DNA of 64,000 bases, from contig NZ_CP073697.1 in the NCBI RefSeq assembly GCF_025264665.1, forward strand, positions 3,038,001 through 3,102,000, in the 5' to 3' direction. The stretch comes from Edaphobacter flagellatus (GTDB lineage: Bacteria > Acidobacteriota > Terriglobia > Terriglobales > Acidobacteriaceae). Below are positions 27,106 through 35,911 of this stretch, in pieces; position 1 is the stretch's first letter; every line of letters begins with the position of its first letter. The notes beneath the pieces were generated by a model. That model was not told the origin of the DNA, searched no databases, and saw nothing but the letters and a program-made list of their open reading frames with translations. The position numbers were made by a program, and so were the translations under genes.

Positions 27106-27750
27106 TCATGGCTCAAGCTGGAGAGGGCTGCTCTTGTGCGGATGTTTGGCTGCAAGCTTCTGGTCGATCCATACGATGGCATAGCCTGCTGCGATGAATG
27201 CGGCGATGAGGAAGAGGGCATTGAGAAGTGTTCGTTGCCAGCCGAGGGACTGGATGTTCAGAAAAGGGTAGGCGTAGCTGCCGGTGATGAGTCCTCGTGT
27301 CATTCCATAGACGAAGTAGGTCAGCGGATAGATGGCCCAGAGCAGGGGGTGTCTACGGGTAAGGCCGCCTTTGTGCGCGAAGAGTATCCAGAAGAGCGAA
27401 GCGAGGACAGGCGTGATGTCGTGGAGTAGCTTGTCTGCCAAGACTGCGCCGCCTGAAAGCTCGACGGTGCCTCGCAGCAGAAGCGAATAGACGACGCCCA
27501 CCATGGCGATGGAGAGCGTGGTTCCGGCAATGATCCATGGTGAACGCAGAGCGGTGCGGTTGAGAGCGATGCAGGCGAAGACGATGGCGACGAGAAGGTT
27601 GGTCGTGATGGTGAAGTACGCGAGCATGAGCCACAGAGTGCGTCCTGCAGAGTTGATCTGGCTGGTTACGACGAACTGGATGATGAGGCCCGCCCATGCG
27701 GCTGCGGCGGTACAGCCGGCGAAGATGCGGCTCGCAATCCCGTAGTTCAT
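27106..27750 (-). CDS. Pr6Pr-family integral membrane protein
   Basis: This product of about 214 residues has six predicted transmembrane helices (for example GCTAAAAWAGLIIQFVV, LWLMLAYFTITTNLLVAIVF, LLNALFLIAAFIAAGYAIVW). Motifs TITTNLLVA, LLHDITPVLASLFW and YPLTYFVYGMTRG are typical of the Pr6Pr family of small six-helix proteins without a proven function. The ATG at 27750 is chosen; a TTG at 27786 would add 12 polar residues. It is a single gene with no clear partners. Confidence 0.78.
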   Translation of the reverse strand: MNYGIASRIFAGCTAAAAWAGLIIQFVVTSQINSAGRTLWLMLAYFTITTNLLVAIVFACIALNRTALRSPWIIAGTTLSIAMVGVVYSLLLRGTVELSGGAVLADKLLHDITPVLASLFWILFAHKGGLTRRHPLLWAIYPLTYFVYGMTRGLITGSYAYPFLNIQSLGWQRTLLNALFLIAAFIAAGYAIVWIDQKLAAKHPHKSSPLQLEP

Positions 27751-27960
27751 GGGGGCTATGTTTTCAGTCTGGTTGGCTTGGCGCAAGTACTGCGGTGCAT
27801 GCCGGAGTTTGTGGGCGTGGATGAAAAAACAGGTCGTTGTATCTTCGGCTCCACTCCCAGCGTCTCACCCCAACGAACAAGCTCTTGTCGGGATCCTGAG
27901 CGATTACAACCGGTTGCGATTCGAGATCAGGGAACAGCATCAGGAGTCGCAAAATCATCC

Positions 27961-27988
27961 TTGACACTGTCGAGAAACCCACTACCAT
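27961..27988 (+). promoter_or_regulatory. Candidate promoter of the ArsR/SRPBCC operon
   Basis: A perfect -35 box TTGACA (27961-27966) is followed after 16 bases by TACCAT (27983-27988), which matches four of six positions of the -10 consensus. Transcription would begin near 27995, which is the GTG start codon of the ArsR gene, so the mRNA may be leaderless. Confidence 0.5.
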
Positions 27989-27994
27989 TCGGTT

Positions 27995-28342
27995 GTGGAT
28001 AGATTGGATACAACATTTGCGGCTTTGTCGGATCCCACCCGTCGGGCAATGATCGAACGGCTCTCCCGCGGGCCTGCCTCTGTGCGTGGATTGACGGAAC
28101 CGTTTGCACTCTCGCAGCAGATGATTTCAAAACACATCGCCTGCCTGGTGCGGGCGCGGATTGTGATCAAGAAGAAGCGTGGACGAGAGAGTGTGTGCAC
28201 GCTCAGGCCCGAGGCGATCAAGACAGTCAACGACTGGGCGAGCAACTATCGCCGGTTCTGGGAAGAGAGCTTCGACAAACTGGAAGTAGTTGTCCATCAA
28301 ATGAAGAAAGAGGAGGCCAGAGATGGCAGAAAACACGGTTAA
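27995..28342 (+). CDS. ArsR-family (HTH) transcriptional regulator
   Basis: This 115-residue winged-helix regulator starts at GTG with no ribosome-binding site. It has the motif TFAALSDPTRRAMIERLSRG and the recognition helix region ALSQQMISKHIACLVRA. The metal-binding Cys motif of true ArsR repressors is absent, as in the subgroup paired with SRPBCC proteins. The 3' end overlaps the SRPBCC gene by 20 bases, a widespread two-gene arrangement in which the regulator controls the partner. Confidence 0.87.
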   Translation: MDRLDTTFAALSDPTRRAMIERLSRGPASVRGLTEPFALSQQMISKHIACLVRARIVIKKKRGRESVCTLRPEAIKTVNDWASNYRRFWEESFDKLEVVVHQMKKEEARDGRKHG

Positions 28343-28832
28343 CGAAATTGAGCGGTTGGTCGTTACAAGAGTTTTTGATGCCCCACGCGAGTTGGTTTGG
28401 AAGGCGTGGACAGACCCGAAGTACATCATGCAGTGGTGGGGACCGAAGGGCTTTACTGCGCCTGTTTGCAAGATGGATTTTCGCGTGGGAGGAAAACTTC
28501 TCTGCTGCATGAAGGCGCCGGATGGGCAGGAGGGTTGGAATGCGGTGGAATACCACGAGATTGTTCCGTACGAGAAGATCGTTTCCTCCATGTACTTTTC
28601 CGACTCGGAGGGAAACAAGATTGACCTTGCGGAATTGGGAATAGAACATGAGGCCATCGACGGTGCGTACGACGTGACCCTCTTTGAAGATCTCGGGAAC
28701 GGCCAGACGAGACTCACCCACATTGGCAATGAACCCATGGAGAGCGCAAAGAATAGCGGGCAATTGGAGGGCTGGATCGAGATACTGGATAAAGTTGCCG
28801 CAGTTGTTGCGGAGCTGGCGCAAGCGAAATAA
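28323..28832 (+). CDS. SRPBCC (AHSA1-like) domain protein
   Basis: The 169-residue product has the START/AHA1-like fold signature: RVFDAPRELVWKAWTDPKYI, MQWWGPKGFTAPVCKMDFRV, GGKLLCCMKAPDG, and the C-terminal helix GWIEILDKVAAVVAELA. These proteins bind hydrophobic ligands in a deep cavity; no enzymatic role is established for this subgroup. Its coding region overlaps the ArsR gene, so the two are translated together. Confidence 0.87.
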   Translation: MAENTVNEIERLVVTRVFDAPRELVWKAWTDPKYIMQWWGPKGFTAPVCKMDFRVGGKLLCCMKAPDGQEGWNAVEYHEIVPYEKIVSSMYFSDSEGNKIDLAELGIEHEAIDGAYDVTLFEDLGNGQTRLTHIGNEPMESAKNSGQLEGWIEILDKVAAVVAELAQAK

Positions 28833-29083
28833 GAAGTTGAAGTGCCGACGATTGTCATGCGCAGGATATAGCTTGGGGCTGCGCCGGAGGCTTGGTTGTA
28901 ACGGGCTTGTTGTCGCCCAGCGCGCATACCACGCATGCGATGAGGCTGCGTGAATTAGGACACTCGGCTTTAATTACTGCCGGTAAAGCAACGTATCGTT
29001 ACCAGCGCAGTGCGGTTTCCGATAACACTGCTATTTTGAGGCAGACTCGCAGCGGTATGCTGCTAATTGGGGGCTGCTATTCG

Positions 29084-29848
29084 ATGGCTGAGGAAGTGCT
29101 GAGCTTTTATAACGAACTGGCAGGCTACTACCACCTCCTCTTTGAGGACTGGGATCTATCTATTCGGCGGCAAGCAAGCATCCTGGATTCGATCATCTCG
29201 CATGAGCTACGCCACAAACATCTGCGTATCCTGGACTGCGCCTGCGGCATCGGCACCCAATCCTTGGGGCTTGCTCACCTCGGACATCATCTGCTGGGTT
29301 GCGATCTGAGTTCTGCGCAAGTGGCGAGGGCGAACAAAGAGGCAAAAAAGCGTGGCCTGGATCTGGAGTTCCGCGTCTCGGACATGATCCATCTCAAGGA
29401 AATCCCTGAAACCGGATTCGACGTTGTTTCCGCCTTCGATAATGCGTTACCTCACCTTTCAGTAGGCGAACTCGCTCAAGCCGTGGAAACGATGGGACTG
29501 AAATTGAAACCGGGAGGACTGCTCATTGCCAGCATTCGCGACTACGACGCACTTCTCGAACTGCGGCCGTCTATGCAGGAACCGACTTTCTTTGGACATG
29601 TTGGAAACCGAAGGATTGTCCATCAGGTTTGGGACTGGATCGAGCCCGCTGCGTATTTGCTGCATCTTTACATCACGCTTGAAGTCGGCGAAGGGTGGCG
29701 CACACACCATTTTGTCTCTTGGTACCGCGCCGTAAGACGGCAGGAGCTGTCGAAGGCCTTGCGCGAAGCGGGCTTTCATGAGCCGGTCTGGCTGATGCCC
29801 GCAGAGAGTGGCTATTACCAGCCCCTTATTCTCGCAAGGCGGCCATAG
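29084..29848 (+). CDS. Class I SAM-dependent methyltransferase
   Basis: I place the start at the ATG at 29084 (MAEEVLSFYNELAGYYHLLF). This leaves out 64 poorly folded residues of the longer frame. The 254-residue protein has the SAM-binding motif I (LRILDCACGIGTQSLGLA), the acidic loop (GCDLSSAQVARANKEAKKRG) and motif IV (FDVVSAFDNALPHL), with LKPGGLLIASIRDYD. This places it among glycine/sarcosine-type or small-molecule methyltransferases. The substrate is unknown and the neighbours do not suggest one. Confidence 0.83.
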   Translation: MAEEVLSFYNELAGYYHLLFEDWDLSIRRQASILDSIISHELRHKHLRILDCACGIGTQSLGLAHLGHHLLGCDLSSAQVARANKEAKKRGLDLEFRVSDMIHLKEIPETGFDVVSAFDNALPHLSVGELAQAVETMGLKLKPGGLLIASIRDYDALLELRPSMQEPTFFGHVGNRRIVHQVWDWIEPAAYLLHLYITLEVGEGWRTHHFVSWYRAVRRQELSKALREAGFHEPVWLMPAESGYYQPLILARRP

Positions 29849-29944
29849 CTGGCCTGCAGAATCGCATTTTTCGGAACTCGCCAATCAAGTAACGAGAACG
29901 CCCTTCTCGTCATAGAACGTACTCAGCTCACGATGCTTTTGTTG

Positions 29945-31276
29945 TCAGGCGAGGCAGGGGCGTTTGGGGTTGAAGGTCCAGCCTGGTTTTAAGAACTGCA
30001 TGGCCATGGCGTCGTCGCGTGCGCATAGTCCTTCTTTGCGGTAGAGGTTGTAGGCGGCTTCGATCTGGGGCCAGTCGATTTCGATGCCGAGGCCGGGGCG
30101 CTGGGGGACGGTGAGTTTGCCGTCGACGATGCGGAGCGGGTCTTTGGTGAGGTGCTGGCCGTCCTGCCAGATCCAGTGGGTGTCGATGGCGGTGACGCGG
30201 CCGGGAGCGGCGGCGGCGACGTGGGTGAACATGGCGAGCGAGATGTCGAAGTGGTTGTTGGAGTGCGAGCCCCAGGTGAGTCCCCACTCGCGGCAGAGCT
30301 GGGCGACCTGGACGGAGCCCTGCATGGTCCAGAAGTGCGGGTCGGCGAGGGGGATGTCGACGGCGTGGAGATCGACGGCGTAGCGGAGTTGTCGCCAGTC
30401 GGTGGCGATCATGTTGGTGGCGGTGGGAAGGCCGGTGGCGCGGCGGAACTCGGCCATGATCTCGCGGCCGGAGAAGCCCTGCTCGGCACCGCAGGGGTCT
30501 TCGGCGTAGGCGAGGACGTGGTGTTTGCCGGTGCAGAGGCGGATGGCTTCGTCGAGCGACCAGGCTCCGTTGGGGTCGAGGGTGATGCGGGCGTGGGGGA
30601 AGCGTTCGACGAGCGCGGTGACGGTTTCGATCTCCTGCGCGCCGGGCAGGACGCCGCCTTTGAGCTTGAAGTCGTTGAAGCCGTAGCGGTGCTGCGCGGC
30701 TTCGGCGAGACGGAGGACGGATTCGGTGGTGAGCGCTTCTTCGTGGCGGAGGCGGAGCCAGTCGTCGGAGGCGTTGGGTTCGCTGGGATAGGCGAGGTTG
30801 GTTTTGTTGCGGTCGCCGATGTAGAAGAGGTAGCCGAGGGCTTCGACGCTGGTGCGCTGCTGGCCTTCGCCGAGAAGCTGGGCGACGGGGACTTCGAGGA
30901 ACTGGCCGAGGAGATCGAGCAGGGCGGATTCGATGGCGGTGACGGCGTGGACGGTGGTACGGAGGTCGAAGGTCTGGAGGCCGCGGCCTCCGGTGTCGCG
31001 ATCGGCGAAGCGTTCTTTGACGGTGTTGAGGATTTGTTTATAGGTGCCGATGGGCTGGCCTTCGACGAGGGGGCGGCTTTCTTCGAGGACGGAGCGGATT
31101 TTTTCGCCGCCGGGAACTTCGCCGACGCCGGTGGCTCCTCGGCTGTCGGTGAGGATGACGAGATTGCGGGTGAAGTAGGGAGCGTGTGCGCCGCTGAGAT
31201 TGAGCAGCATGGAGTCGCGTCCGGCTACGGGGATGACTCGCATTTGGGTGATGGTGGGGGTGGTCGTGATGGTCAT
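29945..31276 (-). CDS. gudD: Glucarate dehydratase
   Basis: This 443-residue enolase-superfamily enzyme dehydrates D-glucarate (and L-idarate) to 5-keto-4-deoxyglucarate. The KxK catalytic motif is in FNDFKLKGG. Mg-binding residues are in [21 protein letters not shown] and [11 protein letters not shown]. The second base, His, is in [21 protein letters not shown]. Length matches the E. coli enzyme (446). The start is the ATG at 31276 ([14 protein letters not shown]); the same frame runs on upstream through the transporter gene only as a GC-rich shadow. It is the last gene of the kdgD-gudP-gudD operon. Confidence 0.93.
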   Translation of the reverse strand: MTITTTPTITQMRVIPVAGRDSMLLNLSGAHAPYFTRNLVILTDSRGATGVGEVPGGEKIRSVLEESRPLVEGQPIGTYKQILNTVKERFADRDTGGRGLQTFDLRTTVHAVTAIESALLDLLGQFLEVPVAQLLGEGQQRTSVEALGYLFYIGDRNKTNLAYPSEPNASDDWLRLRHEEALTTESVLRLAEAAQHRYGFNDFKLKGGVLPGAQEIETVTALVERFPHARITLDPNGAWSLDEAIRLCTGKHHVLAYAEDPCGAEQGFSGREIMAEFRRATGLPTATNMIATDWRQLRYAVDLHAVDIPLADPHFWTMQGSVQVAQLCREWGLTWGSHSNNHFDISLAMFTHVAAAAPGRVTAIDTHWIWQDGQHLTKDPLRIVDGKLTVPQRPGLGIEIDWPQIEAAYNLYRKEGLCARDDAMAMQFLKPGWTFNPKRPCLA

Positions 31277-31323
31277 GGGTCTGGCTCTACGAGAGATTCG
31301 TGGCGGTTCGGAAGAAATGCGGT

Positions 31324-31351
31324 GGTTCCTCGGCTTCGCTCGGAATGACAC
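31324..31351 (-). repeat. REP-like intergenic element, copy 1
   Basis: Read on the minus strand it has the core TGTCATTCCGAGCGAAG followed by a GAGGAA block. This resembles the dispersed intergenic repeat common in many bacteria. It lies in the 80-base gap between the transporter and gudD genes, inside the operon. A related copy is at 34948. Confidence 0.6.
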
Positions 31352-31356
31352 TTTCG

Positions 31357-32706
31357 TTACGAGGATGTTTCGGGCTGGAGCTCGAGGCGTTTGATCTGGC
31401 CGACGATGACGACGTAGCTGAAGATGGCCATGAGTGCGGCGACGGCGACGAAGATGAGTGCTCCGTTGAAGGAGCCGGTCTTCTTGATGATGTAGCCGAT
31501 GATGATGGGTGTGGTGATGCCCGCGGTGTTGCCGAAGAGGTTGAAGAGTCCGCCGTTGAGCCCGATGAGTTCTTTGGGCGAGGTGTCGGCGATGACGGTC
31601 CAGCCGAGGGCTCCCACACCTTTCCCGAAGAAGGCGAGCGACATCAGGAACATGACGACGGCCTGCGTCGTGGTGTAGTTGCAGGCGATCATCGTGGTGG
31701 AGAGAAGCATGCCGGCGATGATGGGAAGCTTGCGGGCGAAGGTGAGCGAGTGGCCACGGCGGAGGAGCGTGTCGGACCAGAAGCCGCCGAGGACTCCGCC
31801 GACCGAGCCGCAGAGCGCGGGGAGGGCGACGGCAAATCCTCCCTTGAGGACGGACATGTGGCGGGCCTGGACGAGGTAGACGGGGAACCAGGTGATGAAG
31901 AAGTAGGTAAGCGTGGTGATGCAGAACTGTCCGATGTAGATGCCGACGAGCATGCGCTGCTGGAGGAGCTGAGCGACGCCGGACCAGGTGAGGGAGGCGG
32001 CTGGTTTGGCTCCGGCTTTGCGGTCGACGTTGACGAGGCCGCCGCCGCGCTCGATGTGTTCGATCTCGGCGGGCGAGATGAGCGGGTGGTCGGGGACATT
32101 GTGGACGAGTTTGTACCAGGCGAAGAGCAGGACGAAGCCGAAGACTCCCATGAAGTAGAAGGTCGACTGCCAGCCGTGTTTGCCGGTGAGCCAGCCGAAG
32201 ATAGGAGCGAAGGCGACGAGCGCGAAGTACTGCGACGAATTGAAGATGGCGGATGCGGTGCCGCGCTCGGCGGTGGGGAACCAGGCGGCGACGATGCGTC
32301 CGTTGCCGGGGAAGACGGGGGACTGCGCGAGGCCGGAGATGAGGCGCAGGACAAAGATGGCGGTGAAGATGTAGGCGGTGGGAAGATAGCCGCAGAGTCC
32401 GATAAGGAAGGCGCAGATGGTCCAGGCGAGGATGCTGATGCCGTAGACGCGCTTGGAGCCGAAGCGGTCGAGGAGGCCTCCGGACGGAAGCTGGCCGCAG
32501 ACGTAGGCCCATGAGAAGCCGGAGAGCAGGAAGCCGAAGCGCACGGGATCAAGCGAGAGCTGCTTCTGCATCGCCGTGCCCGCTACGGAGAGAGCGACGC
32601 GGTCTCCGTAGCTGAAGCAGGAGGCGGTGAAGAGCATCGCTACGATGAGGTAGCGGATGTGCGTGGTCTTCTGCGGAGGCGCGAGCTCGACGCCGGGGGC
32701 CGACAT
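31357..32706 (-). CDS. gudP: MFS transporter, anion:cation symporter family (glucarate/galactarate permease-like)
   Basis: This 449-residue permease has twelve predicted transmembrane helices and ACS-family motifs: [56 protein letters not shown] and [24 protein letters not shown] helix 11. GudP/GarP-type members carry D-glucarate and galactarate with protons. Its place between kdgD (1-base overlap) and gudD makes an aldarate substrate very likely. Confidence 0.87.
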   Translation of the reverse strand: MSAPGVELAPPQKTTHIRYLIVAMLFTASCFSYGDRVALSVAGTAMQKQLSLDPVRFGFLLSGFSWAYVCGQLPSGGLLDRFGSKRVYGISILAWTICAFLIGLCGYLPTAYIFTAIFVLRLISGLAQSPVFPGNGRIVAAWFPTAERGTASAIFNSSQYFALVAFAPIFGWLTGKHGWQSTFYFMGVFGFVLLFAWYKLVHNVPDHPLISPAEIEHIERGGGLVNVDRKAGAKPAASLTWSGVAQLLQQRMLVGIYIGQFCITTLTYFFITWFPVYLVQARHMSVLKGGFAVALPALCGSVGGVLGGFWSDTLLRRGHSLTFARKLPIIAGMLLSTTMIACNYTTTQAVVMFLMSLAFFGKGVGALGWTVIADTSPKELIGLNGGLFNLFGNTAGITTPIIIGYIIKKTGSFNGALIFVAVAALMAIFSYVVIVGQIKRLELQPETSS

Positions 32707-33632
32707 CAGGTGCGGTCTCCGATGAGAGTCTTGAGCTCGGCGAGTTCGGCTTCGGTGAGATCGACGAGCGGCGTGCGCACAGGGCCGGAGGGGCGGCCGA
32801 TGGCGGTCATGCCGGCCTTGACGATAGAGACGGCGTAGCCTTTGCGGCGGTTGCGGATCGCAATGTAGGGAAGCACGAAGTCGCGCAGACCGGCGTAGAC
32901 CTTTTCGCGGTCGCGATTACGGACGGCGGTGTAGAACTGCTGCGCAAAGTTGGGCAGGAAGTTGAAGATGGCCGAGGAGTAGGTGGTGACGCCCATTTCG
33001 AGATAAGGCAGGGCGAAGGTTTCGGCGGTGGGCAGGCCTCCAACGTAGGTGAGGCGGTCGCCGAGGCGGGCATAGATGCGGGTCATCAGCTCGATGTCGC
33101 CGACGCCGTCCTTGAAGCCGATGAGGTTGGGGCAGCGGTCGCAGAGTTTTGCGAGGGTGGTGTCGTCGATGATGGCGTTGTCGCGGTTGTAGACAATGAC
33201 GCCAAGCGAGGTGGATTTGCAGACGGCTTCGGCATGCGCGAGAAGCCCGGCTTGCTCGGCATTGACGAGATAAGGCGGAAGAAGAAGGATGCCGTCGGCT
33301 CCGGCGTCTTCGGCGGCTTTGGCGAACTCTTTGGCGATGGCGGTGCCGTAGCCGCAGCCTGCGAGGAGGGGAACCTTACCGTTGGTTTCTTCGGCAGCGG
33401 CGCGAACGATGGTGGAGAACTCGCCAAGTGCGAGCGAGAAGAACTCGCCTGTGCCGCCAGCGGCGAAGAGCCCGGCGGGATTGTGTGCGAGCAGCCAGGA
33501 GATATGTTCGCGGTAGGGCGCTTCGTTGAATTGGAAGTCGTTAGTGAAGTGCGTCACGGGAAAGGAGAGAAGACCCTCGCCGATCTTCTTTGCCAGCTCA
33601 GCCGGGCTTAGCGATTGCTTTAACTGGGACAT
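32706..33632 (-). CDS. kdgD: 5-dehydro-4-deoxyglucarate dehydratase
   Basis: The 308-residue class I (Schiff-base) aldolase-like lyase belongs to the DapA superfamily. It converts 5-keto-4-deoxyglucarate to 2,5-dioxopentanoate (alpha-ketoglutarate semialdehyde) with loss of CO2 and water. The catalytic Lys is in IGFKDGVGD and the Tyr in [21 protein letters not shown] is the substrate loop. The pathway route avoids pyruvate/tartronate semialdehyde, so a semialdehyde dehydrogenase is expected elsewhere. It is the first gene of the operon, with a candidate promoter at 33663-33693. Confidence 0.92.
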   Translation of the reverse strand: MSQLKQSLSPAELAKKIGEGLLSFPVTHFTNDFQFNEAPYREHISWLLAHNPAGLFAAGGTGEFFSLALGEFSTIVRAAAEETNGKVPLLAGCGYGTAIAKEFAKAAEDAGADGILLLPPYLVNAEQAGLLAHAEAVCKSTSLGVIVYNRDNAIIDDTTLAKLCDRCPNLIGFKDGVGDIELMTRIYARLGDRLTYVGGLPTAETFALPYLEMGVTTYSSAIFNFLPNFAQQFYTAVRNRDREKVYAGLRDFVLPYIAIRNRRKGYAVSIVKAGMTAIGRPSGPVRTPLVDLTEAELAELKTLIGDRT

Positions 33633-33662
33633 CCTGCATCCTGAATGCGAATTTGATACCCC

Positions 33663-33693
33663 ACTATATCGCAGGCAGGTTGCAGGATGTCAG
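33663..33693 (-). promoter_or_regulatory. Candidate promoter of the kdgD-gudP-gudD operon
   Basis: On the minus strand CTGACA (33693-33688, five of six matches to the -35 box) precedes TATAGT (33668-33663) by 19 bases. The spacing is longer than ideal. It overlaps the tail of the upstream DUF2235 gene's 3' flank. The octamer CATCCTGC (33630-33637) and its reverse complement (33682-33689) flank it and could be regulator half-sites. Confidence 0.4.
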
Positions 33694-33704
33694 ACCACTG
33701 CGGG

Positions 33705-34736
33705 CTATACGGTGATGGACATATAGGTCGTCGCAAGTGCTCGCTGCGACGTGAGGACGAGGTTAGGAGGCGTATAGGCAGCGATGTGCTGTAGGCGGCT
33801 GGCTACGCTGCTGGCGATGGCAGCGTTGCTGGCGATGGTGCGGTGCATGGGAATTCCCCAAAGAATGTTCCACGACTCCTGAATCTCGTCGAGTGCGTTG
33901 GCGGCGGAGTCGATGGCCTGGTAGGTGTTCCATATAGTGGGGTCGATCTCGAGGCCGTTGTCCTTCGCTTTGCCGAGCATCCACTTGAGGGTGATGTCGG
34001 AGAGACCGCAGTCGGGGCATCCTCCGCCGACGCTGCTGTGGCAGCCACTGAACCAGACCTGCTCGATGGTCTGACCGGGCGCGGGGTCGCCGTCCCACAG
34101 GGTTGGCGGGAAGGAGCGTCGGCGCTCGTCGATGGAGATGGCCTGATAGGCGGCTTGGACCTGCGCACTGAGCTGCGTGTTGAGGAAGCCGTAGAGGATG
34201 GGATCGACGCCGCCGATGACGCTGGGGATGCCGAGCGAGCCGACGGTGTCCCAAACGCCGATCATGGCGATGGAGACGGGCCGGTTGCCGTAGTTCTGCG
34301 TCAGATTGGCTCTTGCGGCCTGGCGCTCGGCGGATTGCGGCTGCATGCGGTAGGTGGAGAAGGCGTCGTCGATGGCCTGCTGCGTGAGGTTGGTGGGCAG
34401 GCCGCAGGCGGTGAGCATGCCGCCGATGCTGCGCGCGGTGTAGGCTCCGCGGCTGAAGCCGAAGAGATAGATCTGGTCGCCGTCGTTGTAGTTGTGGGCG
34501 ATCTGGGTGTAGCCGTCTTTCACCTTCTGGAAGAGGCCGGTGCCGAAGCCGCCGCCGAGCAGGTGTTCGATGATGGAGGTGTCGGCGCCGACGCCATCGT
34601 CGTAGAGAGGGGATTGCGTGGCAGAAGTGGTGAGGGCCTTGTAGAGCTTGTAGACGTTGGTGTCGGTGGTTGAGACGGCGTCGCTGCTTTTGGGGTGGCT
34701 CCAGGTGCCGTCGGCACAGAAGACGATCTTCTTCAT
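33705..34736 (-). CDS. DUF2235 alpha/beta-hydrolase (Tle1-like lipase fold)
   Basis: The start is the ATG at 34736, 6 bases after AAGGAG, giving 343 residues. DUF2235 features are KKIVFCADGTWSHP at the N-terminus, PLYDDGVGADTSIIEHLLGG, the nucleophile elbow LFGFSRGAYTARSIGGML (GFSRGA Ser), and VGVWDTVGSLGIP-like and WFSGCHSSVGGGCPD (Asp and His regions). The family includes type VI secretion phospholipase effectors (Tle1) and many housekeeping hydrolases. No secretion-system or immunity gene is nearby, so an effector role is not supported. Confidence 0.83.
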   Translation of the reverse strand: MKKIVFCADGTWSHPKSSDAVSTTDTNVYKLYKALTTSATQSPLYDDGVGADTSIIEHLLGGGFGTGLFQKVKDGYTQIAHNYNDGDQIYLFGFSRGAYTARSIGGMLTACGLPTNLTQQAIDDAFSTYRMQPQSAERQAARANLTQNYGNRPVSIAMIGVWDTVGSLGIPSVIGGVDPILYGFLNTQLSAQVQAAYQAISIDERRRSFPPTLWDGDPAPGQTIEQVWFSGCHSSVGGGCPDCGLSDITLKWMLGKAKDNGLEIDPTIWNTYQAIDSAANALDEIQESWNILWGIPMHRTIASNAAIASSVASRLQHIAAYTPPNLVLTSQRALATTYMSITV

Positions 34737-34947
34737 CTGCTTCTCCTTTTTCGGATATCCCCGTTTCTTGTTGAGGACGTGAGCGTACGTGACGCGTCGC
34801 ATCGGTCGCAGATGCGATGTGTCACGGTCACAAGATTCTGAAAGGCCCGGGGAGTTTGGTGTTACGCACTGCAGAGACTACGCCAGAAATGGTCAGGCTA
34901 TGCTGGCGATCATCCTACCATCGAGGCGGCAGCAGCGGGAGAAGAAC

Positions 34948-34983
34948 AGATTCCTCCATTCCGGCCTGCGGTCGGAATGACAA
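34948..34983 (-). repeat. REP-like intergenic element, copy 2
   Basis: On the minus strand it reads TGTCATTCCGACCGCAGGCC and then GGAATGGAGGAATCT, the full form of the dispersed element whose shorter copy is at 31324. The rest of the gap between DUF2235 and the IclR gene (34737-34998) contains no gene. Confidence 0.65.
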
Positions 34984-34998
34984 GGGCTTGTCGATTCG

Positions 34999-35850
34999 TT
35001 AGGACTGCCTTTTAGTTGTGCGCTTTTTGGGGGCCGGAGCGGCGACGAGGGGTTCGGTGGAGGCTCCCATGGCGTCGGAGATCTGCCGGCTGGCTTCGCG
35101 CATGGCGTCGATGATCTCGTTCTGGCTGATGTTGTCTTCGAGGCGTTTGACGTAGGGGATCGTCAGACCCGCGATGGCGTTGCCCTGCGAGTTCAGGATG
35201 GGAAAGGTAATGTTGACCACGCCCGTTACCTGATAGCTGGCCCGCTTCTCGTATCCGCGCGCGCGGATCTTGGAGAGATGGTCGTCGAGATCGGAAGGCT
35301 TCTTCTTCTGCGTCTCGCGGGACCACTCCTGGATGGCTCGCTCGCGGGCGTCCTCGGATTGGTGGGCGAGAATGACGTAGCCTGTGGCGGCGTGCATGAG
35401 GTCGACCTTCGACCCCATCTTGACGTAGAAGCCGGTGGACTCGGGGGAGTCGACCTGCGCGAGGATGACGACGTGTCCGCCGTCGATGACGCCGAGATGG
35501 CAGGACTGCCGGGTGATCTGTGCGAGCGCGTGCATGATGGGCAGCGCTTCGGTGACCATGCGCTTGGTCGGCGGGTGCTCCTGCCCGAGACGGAAGAGGC
35601 GCAGCGTGAGATGGTAGCGATCGCGATTGGCCGATTGCGCGAGGTAGCCGCGATGCTCGAGGCAGAGGAGCATGCGGAAGATCTCGGACATGGTGCGGTC
35701 GAGGCGGCGAGCGACCTCGCTGACGGTCATGCCTTCAGGAGTCGAGGCGAAGAGCTCGAGGATGTCGAGACCTTTTTCGAGCGCAGGGGTGGGGTAATAA
35801 CGTTTTTCCGGAGATTTGGATGTCGTCGATCGAGGAGAAGCGGAGCGCAT
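34999..35850 (-). CDS. IclR-family transcriptional regulator
   Basis: The product (about 283 residues) has the IclR N-terminal helix-turn-helix (TPALEKGLDILELFASTPEG, VSEVARRLDRTMSEIFRMLL) and the C-terminal effector domain (GSKVDLMHAATGYVILAH, YQVTGVVNITFPILNSQGNA, IAGLTIPYVKR). IclR proteins often control aromatic or sugar-acid catabolism. It lies one gene away from, and on the same strand as, the glucarate operon, and is the likely regulator. The ATG at 35850 is preferred over a TTG at 35859. Confidence 0.88.
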   Translation of the reverse strand: MRSASPRSTTSKSPEKRYYPTPALEKGLDILELFASTPEGMTVSEVARRLDRTMSEIFRMLLCLEHRGYLAQSANRDRYHLTLRLFRLGQEHPPTKRMVTEALPIMHALAQITRQSCHLGVIDGGHVVILAQVDSPESTGFYVKMGSKVDLMHAATGYVILAHQSEDARERAIQEWSRETQKKKPSDLDDHLSKIRARGYEKRASYQVTGVVNITFPILNSQGNAIAGLTIPYVKRLEDNISQNEIIDAMREASRQISDAMGASTEPLVAAPAPKKRTTKRQS

Positions 35851-35911
35851 TCCACACAAGGTAACAAATGCTTTTCGGTGTGTCGATAAGTACGAAGGCC
35901 GGAGGGTGAGA

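Noticed and set aside
31300..31619. Ser/Pro-rich minus-strand frame overlapping the transporter gene
   Set aside because: Shifted-frame reading of the transporter; low-complexity composition.
29945..32512. 855-residue minus-strand frame covering gudD and much of the transporter gene
   Set aside because: Only the part from 31276 downstream matches glucarate dehydratase. The upstream part is Arg/His/Pro-rich out-of-frame translation of the transporter gene, and the family length fits the shorter product.
30152..32514. Long plus-strand frames (about 400 residues each) opposite gudD and the transporter
   Set aside because: They are Gly/Asp/Glu/Val-rich low-complexity translations typical of the antisense of GC-rich coding DNA, with no domain or ribosome-binding site.
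33705..34736. DUF2235 protein as a type VI secretion lipase effector
   Set aside because: No VgrG, PAAR, adaptor or immunity gene is adjacent, so only the fold is supported.
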